Below, piece after piece: positions 1 to 7,390 of a DNA stretch of 62,173 nt. The stretch is from Burkholderiales bacterium. GTDB lineage: Bacteria; Pseudomonadota; Gammaproteobacteria; Burkholderiales; SG8-41. The notes under the pieces are model-generated. The model was not told the DNA's origin, searched no databases, and saw only the letters and a list, made by a program, of their open reading frames with translations. Position numbers and translations under genes: made by a program. Location: contig JALHRQ010000017.1 of assembly GCA_022841375.1 (NCBI GenBank), positions 1 to 62,173 of the forward strand, written 5' to 3'. Positions within the stretch are counted from its first letter, which is position 1. Each line of letters opens with the position of its first letter.

Positions 1-479
1 CAAAAGCTGAACACGGACTTTTGTTGCCCAGCGCTGAGAAAATCTATTTGGCAGATGAAGTTCATGCCTTGTTTGACTTTTACGAGGCTTTTGCTGACGA
101 AAGACAAATATTGATGGAATTATCGGGTGATGCGGAGATTACTGGCGATCGCTTGATGATACGTAGAGCCATCAGTAATTTGCTGTCCAATGCCTTGCGT
201 TATGCTCCTTCCGGCGAACGAGTGATGGTGGTTATCGCAAAAGAACATGATGCGATATCCATTACGATTGAAAATACCGGGCCCGATATCAAACCCGAAT
301 TTCTCCCGAGGCTATTTGACCGGTTTTTCCGGGAGGATAAATCCAGAGCGAATCCGGATAACGACGGCGCTGGATTGGGGCTTTCCATTACTCGCGCAAT
401 AGCAGATGCGCACGGCGGCAGCGTTCATGTTACCTCCACAGAAGGGCTTACAAGGTTTGTTTTGACTTTTCCTGTGTAG
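1..479 (+). CDS. Sensor histidine kinase, C-terminal part (CusS-like, cut by window edge)
   Basis: The frame is open from the first bases of the window, so the gene begins upstream and only the ATPase end is seen. Visible are the N box (LLSNALRYAPSG), an F-box region (PRLFDRFFRED) and the G2 box GAGLGLSITRAIADAHGG, which together define a HATPase_c domain. The style of these boxes is that of heavy-metal sensor kinases such as CusS/IrlS. It sits beside a copper-resistance block on the opposite strand, so sensing Cu or Ag in the periplasm and signalling to an upstream regulator is a reasonable inference. The sensor and His-phosphorylation domains are outside the window. Confidence 0.85.
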   Translation, partial: KAEHGLLLPSAEKIYLADEVHALFDFYEAFADERQILMELSGDAEITGDRLMIRRAISNLLSNALRYAPSGERVMVVIAKEHDAISITIENTGPDIKPEFLPRLFDRFFREDKSRANPDNDGAGLGLSITRAIADAHGGSVHVTSTEGLTRFVLTFPV

Positions 480-700
480 CACATCCGGGCTTCTAGATTT
501 TCAATGTCAATATGAGCCAATATCGACGTTTTCACGGAGGGTCACGGTACTTGCCGTGCCCCCTAATAATGGGTGGCCACAGCTGTAACGAATCATCCCG
601 TAGGGCACCGCATCCAAGGTTTACCCCTATTTTCCGGCCCCGAGCCGTGATATGGCGATGACATCGATTGCCTTTTTTTGTATGCTCGGCATCAGGGGTG

Positions 701-832
701 TCACTTTCTACGGATGACCGCAACAATTCCGGCAATGACAACGATCACGACCAGCACCATCCATAATCCGCCCCACCCGGTCATGGGGCCGATTCCCCAG
801 TTACCCATCCAATCACTTTGCATCATGGCCAT
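701..832 (-). CDS. Small single-span membrane protein, 43 aa
   Basis: A short frame starts MAMMQSDWMG and ends in a hydrophobic run (roughly residues 23-40, Leu/Trp/Met then Val/Ile-rich) followed by RRK and a stop. A purine-rich AAAAGGTG lies directly before the start. The Met/Trp/Gly-rich head plus one transmembrane helix and a basic tail resembles the tiny membrane proteins that often accompany copper and heavy-metal clusters, some of which carry a C-terminal SHOCT domain that is absent here. I do not recognise a named family. The N-terminus probably faces the periplasm with the RRK tail in the cytoplasm (positive-inside rule). ATG at the fourth codon is an alternative start. Confidence 0.55.
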   Translation of the reverse strand: MAMMQSDWMGNWGIGPMTGWGGLWMVLVVIVVIAGIVAVIRRK

Positions 833-1172
833 CACCTTTTGATTATGTTGACTGCCGATTCCAGTGCCATTGCTTGCGTTATTTCTGCCTGTCCCGCTGG
901 CCTCCGCTGTTAAGCTTGGGGTTTACTAAATGGTCGTCCGCCTGCCCAGAATGCGGGTGTTCCCCGTGTGGCGAAGGGATCTCAGCGTCTTTAAACACAT
1001 TGGATGCGGTCAGCGGCGGTAGTCGGAGTGGCGAGAGGCAATAATTCTCCCGGTTTCATCTGGGATGGCCTAGGGCGCAGCCGGTCACACCTCTTCTTTT
1101 TTTCGCAACTTCTCCAACCTGCAGGCCGGGGGGCAACAGCTACCAGTGGCATGTAATTATTCATGTTCGCGG
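833..1172. other. Intergenic stretch with no recognisable gene
   Basis: About 340 bases between the 43-aa membrane protein and the Met-rich protein. I see no frame with protein-like composition, no tRNA and no strong terminator hairpin. Base composition is lower in G+C than the neighbouring genes. The promoter of the small membrane protein presumably lies here, but I cannot place it with confidence. Confidence 0.4.
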
Positions 1173-1592
1173 TTATTTGGCGGGCATCGCTCCCATTGCA
1201 TGATCATGTTGCATCATCTGCTCCATCATCATCTGCATCATGTCCATACGCTTTTCCATCATCTCCTGGTGCTGCTTCGGGTCCATGCCAGCCATCTGGC
1301 CGCCCATCATGGAACCCCCCATGCCGCGCATCATCTGCATGTTGGTGTGCATCGTATTCATGTGTTCCTGCATCAACTCCTGGCGTTCCTTTGGATCCTT
1401 GGTTTGGTGAACCTTGTCCATCTGCTGCTGCATGCGTCGCATGTTGTCCTGCATCTGCGCCATTTGTTTGTCGTCCATCTTGCCCATGGGCTTGCCTGAC
1501 ATGGTCTTGGTGGAAGAATTTTCCGCGGAGAGTGCGACGGGCGTTGTGATGGTGAGCATTGCCAGCATTGTTGCAGTAATTGCGGATTTCAT
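1173..1592 (-). CDS. Exported methionine-rich protein
   Basis: The start chosen is the ATG giving MKSAITATMLAMLTITTPVA, a clear Sec signal peptide, preceded by AGGAAC. The mature part (about 115 of 139 residues) is packed with Met, Gln, Lys and Asp: MQQQMDK, MQMMRGMGG, MMEKRMDMMQMMMEQMMQ. Such Met clusters bind Cu(I) or Ag(I) in periplasmic proteins like CopK, PcoE or CusB tails, so a periplasmic metal-sponge role is inferred. It is likely helical with coiled-coil character. No enzymatic domain is visible. It stands first in the minus-strand copper block but is separated from the next gene by about 100 bases. Confidence 0.75.
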   Translation of the reverse strand: MKSAITATMLAMLTITTPVALSAENSSTKTMSGKPMGKMDDKQMAQMQDNMRRMQQQMDKVHQTKDPKERQELMQEHMNTMHTNMQMMRGMGGSMMGGQMAGMDPKQHQEMMEKRMDMMQMMMEQMMQHDHAMGAMPAK

Positions 1593-1691
1593 GATTGTTC
1601 CTGGGTTGAATGAAACGAGGGGCATCGAAGATGTTCCCGGTGCAATGGTGCGTTGCGAGAGGGGACCGGTACGTTGCACCGGAAAAAGAAA

Positions 1692-2108
1692 CTAACTGCG
1701 GAAGTTGCCGAAGAGGATGTAGCGGGGCGGTCCGGAGTCGTATGCGTGGAGCACTACGGTGTGCAAATTTGTTACCGTTCCCATGGTGGAAACGGATGTT
1801 CCGCGGAACATCTGCAGCGGCAGATCAACTTCAACTGGCGTTTGGCTCAGACCACCTTGCTGCGGTTGGGGAGACTTGAGGTGACAGTGCAGGGGTGCTT
1901 CCGTTTGAAGGCTGGGTTGGTTCAAATTCTCCAGGCAATGTATTGCGCAGTGACTACTTGTGCCACCACCTTTCGAATGATCGGTGCGGTCTGGTGAACT
2001 TGCTGCTGATGTTGTCAACGGAGAAAAAAACAGAACGGCCAGTACCGCGATCAATCGCGCAATGCCGGAGCCTGGGCTGCTGTATTTACACATCCTTGAA
2101 TTTTCCAT
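1692..2108 (-). CDS. Hypothetical exported protein, Cys/His-containing
   Basis: The likely start (MENSRMCKYS) places a hydrophobic segment (LIAVLAVLFFSPLTTSAA) near the N-terminus that ends in a plausible signal-peptidase site. The mature protein has DRTDHSKGG, an SSHCAIHC motif and further His residues, and it ends GPPRYILFGNFRS. The overall plan (signal peptide, His/Cys stretch, proline-rich end) is like that of the protein at 6802-7185 in the same island, so both may be small periplasmic metal-binding accessories. I do not recognise the family. An upstream start at 2162 would add 18 residues before the signal peptide and is less likely. Confidence 0.5.
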   Translation of the reverse strand: MENSRMCKYSSPGSGIARLIAVLAVLFFSPLTTSAASSPDRTDHSKGGGTSSHCAIHCLENLNQPSLQTEAPLHCHLKSPQPQQGGLSQTPVEVDLPLQMFRGTSVSTMGTVTNLHTVVLHAYDSGPPRYILFGNFRS

Positions 2109-2243
2109 GCTGACGTTTATACCTATGCCGCTGTCAGAACTTCGTCCTGATACATACATCATGTTGCCGCATCAGCAGGGCATACGTAGGTGCGGTAACG
2201 TACGGTATCCCCCCGTCTCAGCCCATCCTGCCCGCTGGTCAAT

Positions 2244-2582
2244 TTACTTGGATGTTTCAATGTGGTTAACGGTGTAGGCGCCGCCCGATTTCTCTGCCGA
2301 GAACCGGACCTTGTCCCCAGCTTTCACCTTGTTGAGCACGGTCGGATCCTTGACCTGGAACACCATCGTCATCGGTGGCATGTCGAGATTGGGGATGGCG
2401 CTGTGACGCAGCGTGATTTTTTTGGTGTCGAAGTCGACCTTGCGTACTTCGCCGTCAACCAGCGGACCTTGTGACTGCGCCTGTGCTGGTGCAGGGTGAT
2501 GTGCCGAATGATCGTCGGCGGCTTTCTGGGCGAAGGTTGGGGCAGCGGCGAATAGGGTTGCGATGAGGATCAGTCGTTTCAT
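2244..2582 (-). CDS. CusF-like periplasmic copper-binding protein
   Basis: 112 aa with a signal peptide (MKRLILIATLFAAAPTFAQ), a His/Ala/Pro-rich linker and a small beta-barrel domain of the CusF type. The metal-site region reads RHSAIPNLDMPPMTMVF. H60, M71 and M73 match the His and two Met ligands of E. coli CusF, whereas the Trp that caps Cu(I) in CusF is replaced by Met (M68). CusF hands Cu(I)/Ag(I) to the CusCBA pump. No CusA or CusB is seen in this window, so its partner may be the multicopper oxidase or a pump encoded elsewhere. A good GGAGACACACC leader precedes the ATG. Confidence 0.88.
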   Translation of the reverse strand: MKRLILIATLFAAAPTFAQKAADDHSAHHPAPAQAQSQGPLVDGEVRKVDFDTKKITLRHSAIPNLDMPPMTMVFQVKDPTVLNKVKAGDKVRFSAEKSGGAYTVNHIETSK

Positions 2583-2615
2583 GGTGTGTCTCCTTTGAGT
2601 CGTTGAGTGTCTGTA

Positions 2616-3056
2616 TCAGTAACGTGCGTAAACCGAGTGGCGGCCGCTCTTGTCAACCAGCAGCACATCGTACGGTTGGGGTTTTGCGGATTCCATACCG
2701 GGTGAGCCCTGCGGCATGCCCGGCACGGCAAGCCCGGATGCCGCCGGTTTTTCAGCCAGCAGGCGCCTGATCTCGCGCGCCGGCACATGGCCCTCAATGG
2801 CATAACCTTCGATCACTGCGGTATGGCAGCCACCGAGTTTTTCAGGGATGCCCATGCGCTTGCGCATAACCGCGGAGTCTTCGACTGCAACCGGCTTCAC
2901 ACGGAAGCCGTTGGCGCGCAGATGGTCCATCCACGCGCCGCAGCAGCCTCAGGTCGGGTTCAGGTACACCGTGGCAAGTATCGGTTCCGCCGCGAGGACG
3001 GCGCCCGGAATCATCATTGCGGCAATTAAAGTCAGGAATTTGCGTCGATTGGTCAT
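2616..3056 (-). CDS. copG: CopG/DUF411 copper protein with in-frame TGA at the first motif Cys
   Basis: Read from ATG at 3056, the frame gives a signal peptide (MTNRRKFLTLIAAMMIPGAV), then YLNPT, a TGA at 2949-2951, GCCGAWMDHLRANGF and a complete DUF411 domain ending at 2616: 146 residues if the TGA is read. The family motif here is CxCC (as in PTCGCCGAW), so the TGA falls exactly on the first Cys at residue 36. C38, C39 and C77 remain. Pseudomonas CopG of this family is known to bind a Cys-bridged Cu(I) cluster. No other lesion is seen. Either the TGA is recoded as selenocysteine (see the hairpin at 2913-2939) or the gene is a fresh nonsense mutant or base error. It sits five bases from the cupredoxin gene. 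Confidence 0.8.
2913..2939 (-). promoter_or_regulatory. Hairpin just after the copG TGA, SECIS-like candidate
   Basis: On the mRNA strand, nine nucleotides after the TGA, a 12-bp stem closes without a bulge. The outer arm is GGCGCG with CGCGCC, then two G-U wobbles, then GATG with CATC, around a three-base loop GAC. The loop begins with G, about 21 nt from the TGA. From memory, bacterial SECIS models ask for a stem-loop shortly after UGA with an early G in the apical loop and a loop distance of some 16-37 nt, and this fits. The bases also encode conserved residues (GAWMDHLRA), so the stem could be coincidental. Confidence 0.45.
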
Positions 3057-3060
3057 GACA

Positions 3061-3567
3061 TCACCTTTGGGTTACGTTGATCTTGCCGACCATGCCGGCC
3101 TCGAAATGACCTGGCAGCAGGCAGCCGAAGTGGAATTCGCCGCCTTTGCTGAACTGCCAGATGATGGTTTCGGTTTTGCCGGGCGATACATGGGCCATGT
3201 ACGGCTCGTCGTGTTCCATCGCCGGAAATTTTTTCATCAGTTCGGCGTGTTCCTTCAGTTCGGGCCAAGTGCCCAGCACGAATTCGTGCAGGGTCTTTCC
3301 GGAATTGGTGACTACAAATCTTACCGTTTCGCCCTGTTTGATGGTCAGTGCGGCCGGCGTGAAGCGCATTTTGTCGCTCATGTCGACCTTGATGGTGCGC
3401 ACGATTTTTTTCGGGTCCCCGGCTTTGCCGAATGATTTTTCCTCGATGCTGATCGTGCCGGGCTTGGCGGATTTTTGGGCGTGCGGGTCGCCATGGGCCC
3501 AGACCGGTGCAGCGGCCAGGGTCGCGGTAATGCAGGCTGCGGTGAATAATGACTTGGATTTATGCAT
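3061..3567 (-). CDS. copI: CopI-like periplasmic cupredoxin
   Basis: 168 aa with a signal peptide (MHKSKSLFTAACITATLAAA...WA) and a His-containing linker, then a single cupredoxin domain. Type 1 copper ligands are visible in order: H94 in TLHEF, C149 in FGCLLPGH, H154 and M159. The segment MKKFPAMEHDEPYMAHV is typical of CopI, the cupredoxin known to support copper tolerance in Rubrivivax and relatives. The ATG at 3567 is chosen because it directly starts the signal peptide. The upstream 35 bases are strikingly A+T-rich (TAATAATATAATC) and may hold its promoter. It is the second gene of a tight pair with copG, in the order copI then copG. Confidence 0.88.
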   Translation of the reverse strand: MHKSKSLFTAACITATLAAAPVWAHGDPHAQKSAKPGTISIEEKSFGKAGDPKKIVRTIKVDMSDKMRFTPAALTIKQGETVRFVVTNSGKTLHEFVLGTWPELKEHAELMKKFPAMEHDEPYMAHVSPGKTETIIWQFSKGGEFHFGCLLPGHFEAGMVGKINVTQR

Positions 3568-3601
3568 ATTGATTTCAATAAATAATAATATAATCAAATA
3601 C

Positions 3602-4990
3602 TTAGTGTTTGTGCCCTGACGCAGGTTTGCGAGCTTGCAGCACTTGTTCACGTGGGCCGGTCGGGGTGGGGGCCGCGCTGGTGGCCGCCGGCGCTGCGCC
3701 GCTCCATTCGCGCGCCACGGTGCCCGGCGGATGCTTGAACCAGCCCGGATCCTTGTAATCATTGCGCGCGAGACCGTCGCGCACTTTGACCACAGTGAAC
3801 ATGCCGCCCATCTCCAGCGGTCCGAAGGGGCCGCGGCCGGTCATCATTGGCAGCGTGTTGTCGGGCAGCGGCATTTCCATTTCACCCATGTCGGCCATGC
3901 CGCGTTCGCCCATCACCATGTAGTCGGGCACCAGTTTCATGATTTTTTCGGCGACCCCGCGGTGGTCGACACCGATCATCGTCGGCACGCCGTGGCCCAT
4001 CGCATTCATCGTGTGGTGCGACTTGTGGCAATGGATGGCCCAGTCGCCCGGCGCGTCCGCAGTGAACTCGAAGGCACGCATCTGACCGACGGCAACGTCC
4101 ACCGTCACTTCCGGCCAGCGCGCGGACTTCGGCACCCAGCCGCCGTCGGTGCAGGTGACCTCAAAGTCGTAGCCGTGCATGTGCACCGGATGGTTGGTCA
4201 TCGTCAGATTGCCGAAGCGGATGCGTACCTTGTCGCCGGTGCGCACCACAAACGGATCGATTCCGGGAAACGCCCGTGAGTTCCAGCACCACAGGTTGAA
4301 GTCGAGCATGGTGTTGACGTTCGGGGTCGCCGCACCCGGTTCGATGTCGAAGGCATTGAGCAGGAACACGAAATCACGGTCCACTTTCATGAAGTTCGGA
4401 TTTTTCGGGTGCACTACGAAAAACCCCATCATGCCCATCGCCATCTGCGTCATTTCGTCGGCGTGCGGGTGGTACATGAAGGTGCCGGATTTTTTCATTT
4501 CGAATTCGTAGACAAAGGTCTTGCCGACCGGAATCTGCGGTTGCGTCAGCCCGCCGACGCCGTCCATGCCGTTGGGCAGCAGGATGCCGTGCCAGTGGAT
4601 GGTGGTGTGTTCGGGCAGCTTGTTGGTGACGAATATGCGCACCTTGTCGCCTTCGACGCATTCGATGGTCGGGCCCGGCGACTGGCCGTTGTAACCCCAC
4701 AGGTTGGCGGTCATGCCGGGAGCAATCTGGCGGCGTACCGGTTCGGCGATCAGGTGGAATTCCTTCCAGCCGCTGTTCATGCGCCAGGGAAGGGTCCAGC
4801 CGTTCAGCGTCGCCACCGGGTTGTAGGGACGACCGCTGGCCGGCATCAACGGGGGTTGTGTATCGGGTTTGGATTGCATTGGCGCTTCGGGCACTGCGCC
4901 CTGCGCGGCGCGGCTGACCGTTGCGGCACCGAGCAATGCAGCGCCGGAGGCGCGGAGGAAATTGCGGCGGTTATTCATGTCGTGATCCAT
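3602..4990 (-). CDS. Tat-exported multicopper oxidase (CopA/CueO-type)
   Basis: 462 aa. The N-terminus has a twin-arginine motif (NNRRNFLRASGAALLG), so the enzyme is folded with copper before export to the periplasm. All four multicopper motifs are present: HWHG (132-135), HPHAD (174-178), HPVHMHG (267-273) and HCHKSHH (320-326), supplying type 1, 2 and 3 copper ligands. A Met-rich region (MADMGEMEMPLPDNTLPMM) follows near residue 365. Function by family: oxidation of Cu(I) to less toxic Cu(II). The ATG at 4978 (MNNRRN) is an equally good start. It lies four bases downstream of the TolC-type gene and is surely cotranscribed with it. Confidence 0.9.
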   Translation of the reverse strand: MDHDMNNRRNFLRASGAALLGAATVSRAAQGAVPEAPMQSKPDTQPPLMPASGRPYNPVATLNGWTLPWRMNSGWKEFHLIAEPVRRQIAPGMTANLWGYNGQSPGPTIECVEGDKVRIFVTNKLPEHTTIHWHGILLPNGMDGVGGLTQPQIPVGKTFVYEFEMKKSGTFMYHPHADEMTQMAMGMMGFFVVHPKNPNFMKVDRDFVFLLNAFDIEPGAATPNVNTMLDFNLWCWNSRAFPGIDPFVVRTGDKVRIRFGNLTMTNHPVHMHGYDFEVTCTDGGWVPKSARWPEVTVDVAVGQMRAFEFTADAPGDWAIHCHKSHHTMNAMGHGVPTMIGVDHRGVAEKIMKLVPDYMVMGERGMADMGEMEMPLPDNTLPMMTGRGPFGPLEMGGMFTVVKVRDGLARNDYKDPGWFKHPPGTVAREWSGAAPAATSAAPTPTGPREQVLQARKPASGHKH

Positions 4991-4993
4991 TTT

Positions 4994-6409
4994 TTAGTGG
5001 CCGGCTTCGGCGGCGGGCGCGGTGGCGCGCAGGCTGCCGCCCGATGCTGCAATGGCGCCGGGCGACTTGCCGTTGATCGTGAACTGAAGGGTGGTGTCGG
5101 CGAGCCAGAAGTCTCGTTGCGCTTCGATGGCGTTGATGACTGCGCTGACCTGCTGGCGGGATTCGGCGAGCAGTTCAAACACGCTCATCAGCATGCCGTT
5201 GTAGCGCAGCAGCGTTTCTTCGCTGATGCGTGCGCGCAGCGGCACCACTTCGTCACGGTAGTGCCTGGCCAGGTCGTAGCTGGTGCGCCAGGCGCCATAG
5301 GCTTCGCGCACTTCCGAGCGGGCGCGTATCGCGAGGTCCGCCGCGCGGTTTACCGCTTGCCGGTGGGCGTTTTCGGCCCGCGCCAGTTTTGCCGAACCGG
5401 AATCGAATATCGGCAGCCGCAGTTCGATTTCGTAACCGGTCTGGCGCGGTTTGCCGCTTTCGCTGTTGCGGATGTATTTCGCTTCGAGCACGCTGAAATA
5501 TCCGGTGGCTCTGGTCAGGCCCAGCGAGTTGGCGATGTTTTCGGCATTGCCCACGGCCGCCTGCACATCAAGCCGCTGCTGCATGGCCTGTCGTTCGATA
5601 TCGGTCATCTCGCGCAGCGTTGGCGGAAGATCGGGCAGGCGCTCCGGCAGCTTGAATGCAATGTCGTTACCCCACAGTCCGAGCAGCCGGGTCAGTCGCT
5701 CGCGTTCGGCCAGTGACTGCTGGCGGGCGCGCGCGAGTTGTGCGGTGGCATCGGCATAAAACGCTTGCTCTCGCGCCTGGTCGAGTTTGCTGAAATTGCC
5801 TGCGTTCACCATGCGCCGCGCCAGCTCGGATGCCGCTTCGGCGGCCCCTTTGACCTGTTCGGCATAGGCCGCCGATTGTTGTGCGGCGATTGCGCTGATC
5901 CATGCGCGGCGGGTATCGGCGGCGACCTGGATGATGTCTGCAGCCATGCGACCCTGCACGAGTTCGAAACGTTCGCGTTCCAGCTGCGTGCGGAGCGGCA
6001 TCGTCAGCAAACCCATCAGGTCGAAAATGAAAGCGCGTTCATACTCGACTTCATCTGCGCGATGCGTACGACCAAACGAGAAACCCGGATTGCGCAGGCG
6101 GCCGGCCTGCACCAGTTCCGCTTCGGCAATGCCGAGTTCGGCGTAAGCGGCCTGCAGTCCGCGATTGTTGAGCAGCGCGATCTGAACGGCGTGCTCAGCG
6201 GTCAACGGCTGGGCCAGCAGCTTGCGCACCGCATCGGCGGCGCGGTCGGCATCGGCCTCGTTTTTGATCCACGGCGCCTGCTGCGTGATGCCGCGCTGGC
6301 TAAGTGCGGCATTGACTTTGCCGGTGCCACCGTCGTCCGAAAACGTCGCGCAGCCGCCCAGCAGCAGCACGGCGAGGGCGATGGTCCATTTTCCGGATGC
6401 GCCGATCAT
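4994..6409 (-). CDS. TolC/CusC-family outer membrane lipoprotein
   Basis: 471 aa. The signal peptide ends in a lipobox (LLLGGC, Cys20), so it is an outer-membrane lipoprotein. It has the two-fold repeated helical plan of outer-membrane efflux proteins: LTAEHAVQIALLNNRGLQAAYA near residue 70 and a long coiled-coil with AEREL-type repeats. In CusCBA systems such a channel works with an RND pump and adaptor, but neither is encoded nearby, so its inner-membrane partner must be elsewhere or it serves the multicopper oxidase export route. The ATG overlaps the stop of the preceding small gene (ATGA), showing translational coupling. Confidence 0.88.
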   Translation of the reverse strand: MIGASGKWTIALAVLLLGGCATFSDDGGTGKVNAALSQRGITQQAPWIKNEADADRAADAVRKLLAQPLTAEHAVQIALLNNRGLQAAYAELGIAEAELVQAGRLRNPGFSFGRTHRADEVEYERAFIFDLMGLLTMPLRTQLERERFELVQGRMAADIIQVAADTRRAWISAIAAQQSAAYAEQVKGAAEAASELARRMVNAGNFSKLDQAREQAFYADATAQLARARQQSLAERERLTRLLGLWGNDIAFKLPERLPDLPPTLREMTDIERQAMQQRLDVQAAVGNAENIANSLGLTRATGYFSVLEAKYIRNSESGKPRQTGYEIELRLPIFDSGSAKLARAENAHRQAVNRAADLAIRARSEVREAYGAWRTSYDLARHYRDEVVPLRARISEETLLRYNGMLMSVFELLAESRQQVSAVINAIEAQRDFWLADTTLQFTINGKSPGAIAASGGSLRATAPAAEAGH

Positions 6410-6711
6410 TTTGCGGCTCCCGGATGATGGCCGGCGTGTCCGCCTGTTGCGGCGGGCGGTGAGCCTGAGGTTTGATTGCGGAATATGCCGAGATGTCCAC
6501 CGACCCGGGCCACTTCATCATTGATTTCGCGCCACGGCGCGATTTTTTCATCGCCCAGCGGCTGGTAGCCGGCGAAGGCGGATGAATAGCGGGTTGCCGG
6601 AACGGCGGTTGCCGGATCCGACGGATTGCCGCGCGACTGCGCGATTGCGGCTGCGGATTGCAGCACCAGGGCGACAAGCGCGCAGCTTAAAACTGCAAAT
6701 TTGGGTTGCAT
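6406..6711 (-). CDS. Small exported protein coupled to the TolC-type gene
   Basis: 101 aa starting MQPKFAVLSCALVALVLQSA, a Sec signal peptide. The mature chain contains ATRYSSAFAGYQPLGDEKIAPW followed by REINDEVARVGGHLGIF and ends in a His/Gly tail (GGHAGHHPGAAK). The phrase YSSAF.GYQP....PW.. is one I associate with small proteins adjacent to copper-resistance multicopper oxidases, but I cannot name the family. The His-rich tail suggests weak metal binding. It overlaps the downstream tolC-like start by four bases and is probably the second gene of the operon after 6802-7185. Confidence 0.65.
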   Translation of the reverse strand: MQPKFAVLSCALVALVLQSAAAIAQSRGNPSDPATAVPATRYSSAFAGYQPLGDEKIAPWREINDEVARVGGHLGIFRNQTSGSPPAATGGHAGHHPGAAK

Positions 6712-6801
6712 GTGATACCCCTGAACAACGGGCGGGCGATCAATTGCCCAATCCGGCGCGTCTGCGCGAAGCGCAGAGCACCGATGCACTACAGCAGGGG
6801 A

Positions 6802-7185
6802 TCAGGCCCGGGGCGGGCGCTGGGGCATTTCAGGAATAAACAGGGTATTCAGCAGCGACACACGCGGCATAACGACGCGCGGAGCCTGAGGAGCAAAGGG
6901 CATTGCCACAGTTGCGGCGCCCGTAAACACGTTGTAGCAGCAGGAATGGCCGTCGAAGTCGTTTGAGGAGTCGCTGTCATGGCGCTGATGTTCGTTAGAA
7001 GCCTGCAGCCCGTGATCAGCCGCGGATGTTGTAGCGTAATGACCGGAATGATCCGCGTGGGTCTGGCTCAATGCTGTAGTCAGTTCTTCGCCACAAGTTG
7101 TCGCAACCGGCGCGTACGCTGCCACCGCCTGCAGGGGCAGGATCAGCATCAGCATCCAAACGGCGATTAGTCTTGCAAGTTTCAT
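6802..7185 (-). CDS. Hypothetical exported His/Cys-rich protein
   Basis: 127 aa with an N-terminal hydrophobic signal (ARLIAVWMLMLILPLQAVAAYA), then a Cys/His-rich stretch (TTCGEEL, QTHADHSGHY, HQRHDSDSS, DGHSCCYNVF) and a proline-rich C-terminus (FIPEMPQRPPRA). It is likely a periplasmic or membrane-attached metal-binding accessory of the copper operon, which would make it the first gene of that operon. It resembles in layout the protein at 1692-2108. The family is not recognised with certainty; DUF2946-type copper-cluster proteins have similar design. The upstream 205 bases are shared with the divergent cydA gene. Confidence 0.65.
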   Translation of the reverse strand: MKLARLIAVWMLMLILPLQAVAAYAPVATTCGEELTTALSQTHADHSGHYATTSAADHGLQASNEHQRHDSDSSNDFDGHSCCYNVFTGAATVAMPFAPQAPRVVMPRVSLLNTLFIPEMPQRPPRA

Positions 7186-7390
7186 AAGATGGAAGTTTAT
7201 GGGTATTTCCTGGCCCCCGCAATCTCATATCAGACCGGTACGCCAGTAAAAAGTTCGTCAACCGATGCGCGCGACGGCGCACAGACGGTCAAAATCGGTG
7301 CATCCATGCTGTTGATATAGAGAGTCATCCTGTTGCGGTAGCATGTCGTTTGCTGGCGGAAATTCGATGCCCTTGTCTGAGGAGCAATAG

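Noticed and set aside
4409-5716. Plus-strand open frame of 435 codons across the multicopper oxidase and TolC genes
   Set aside because: It spans two convincing minus-strand genes and shows only shadow-frame composition.
7309-7335. Possible FNR site upstream of cydA (TTGATatagAGAGT)
   Set aside because: Only one half-site matches; the other half has at most two of five consensus bases.
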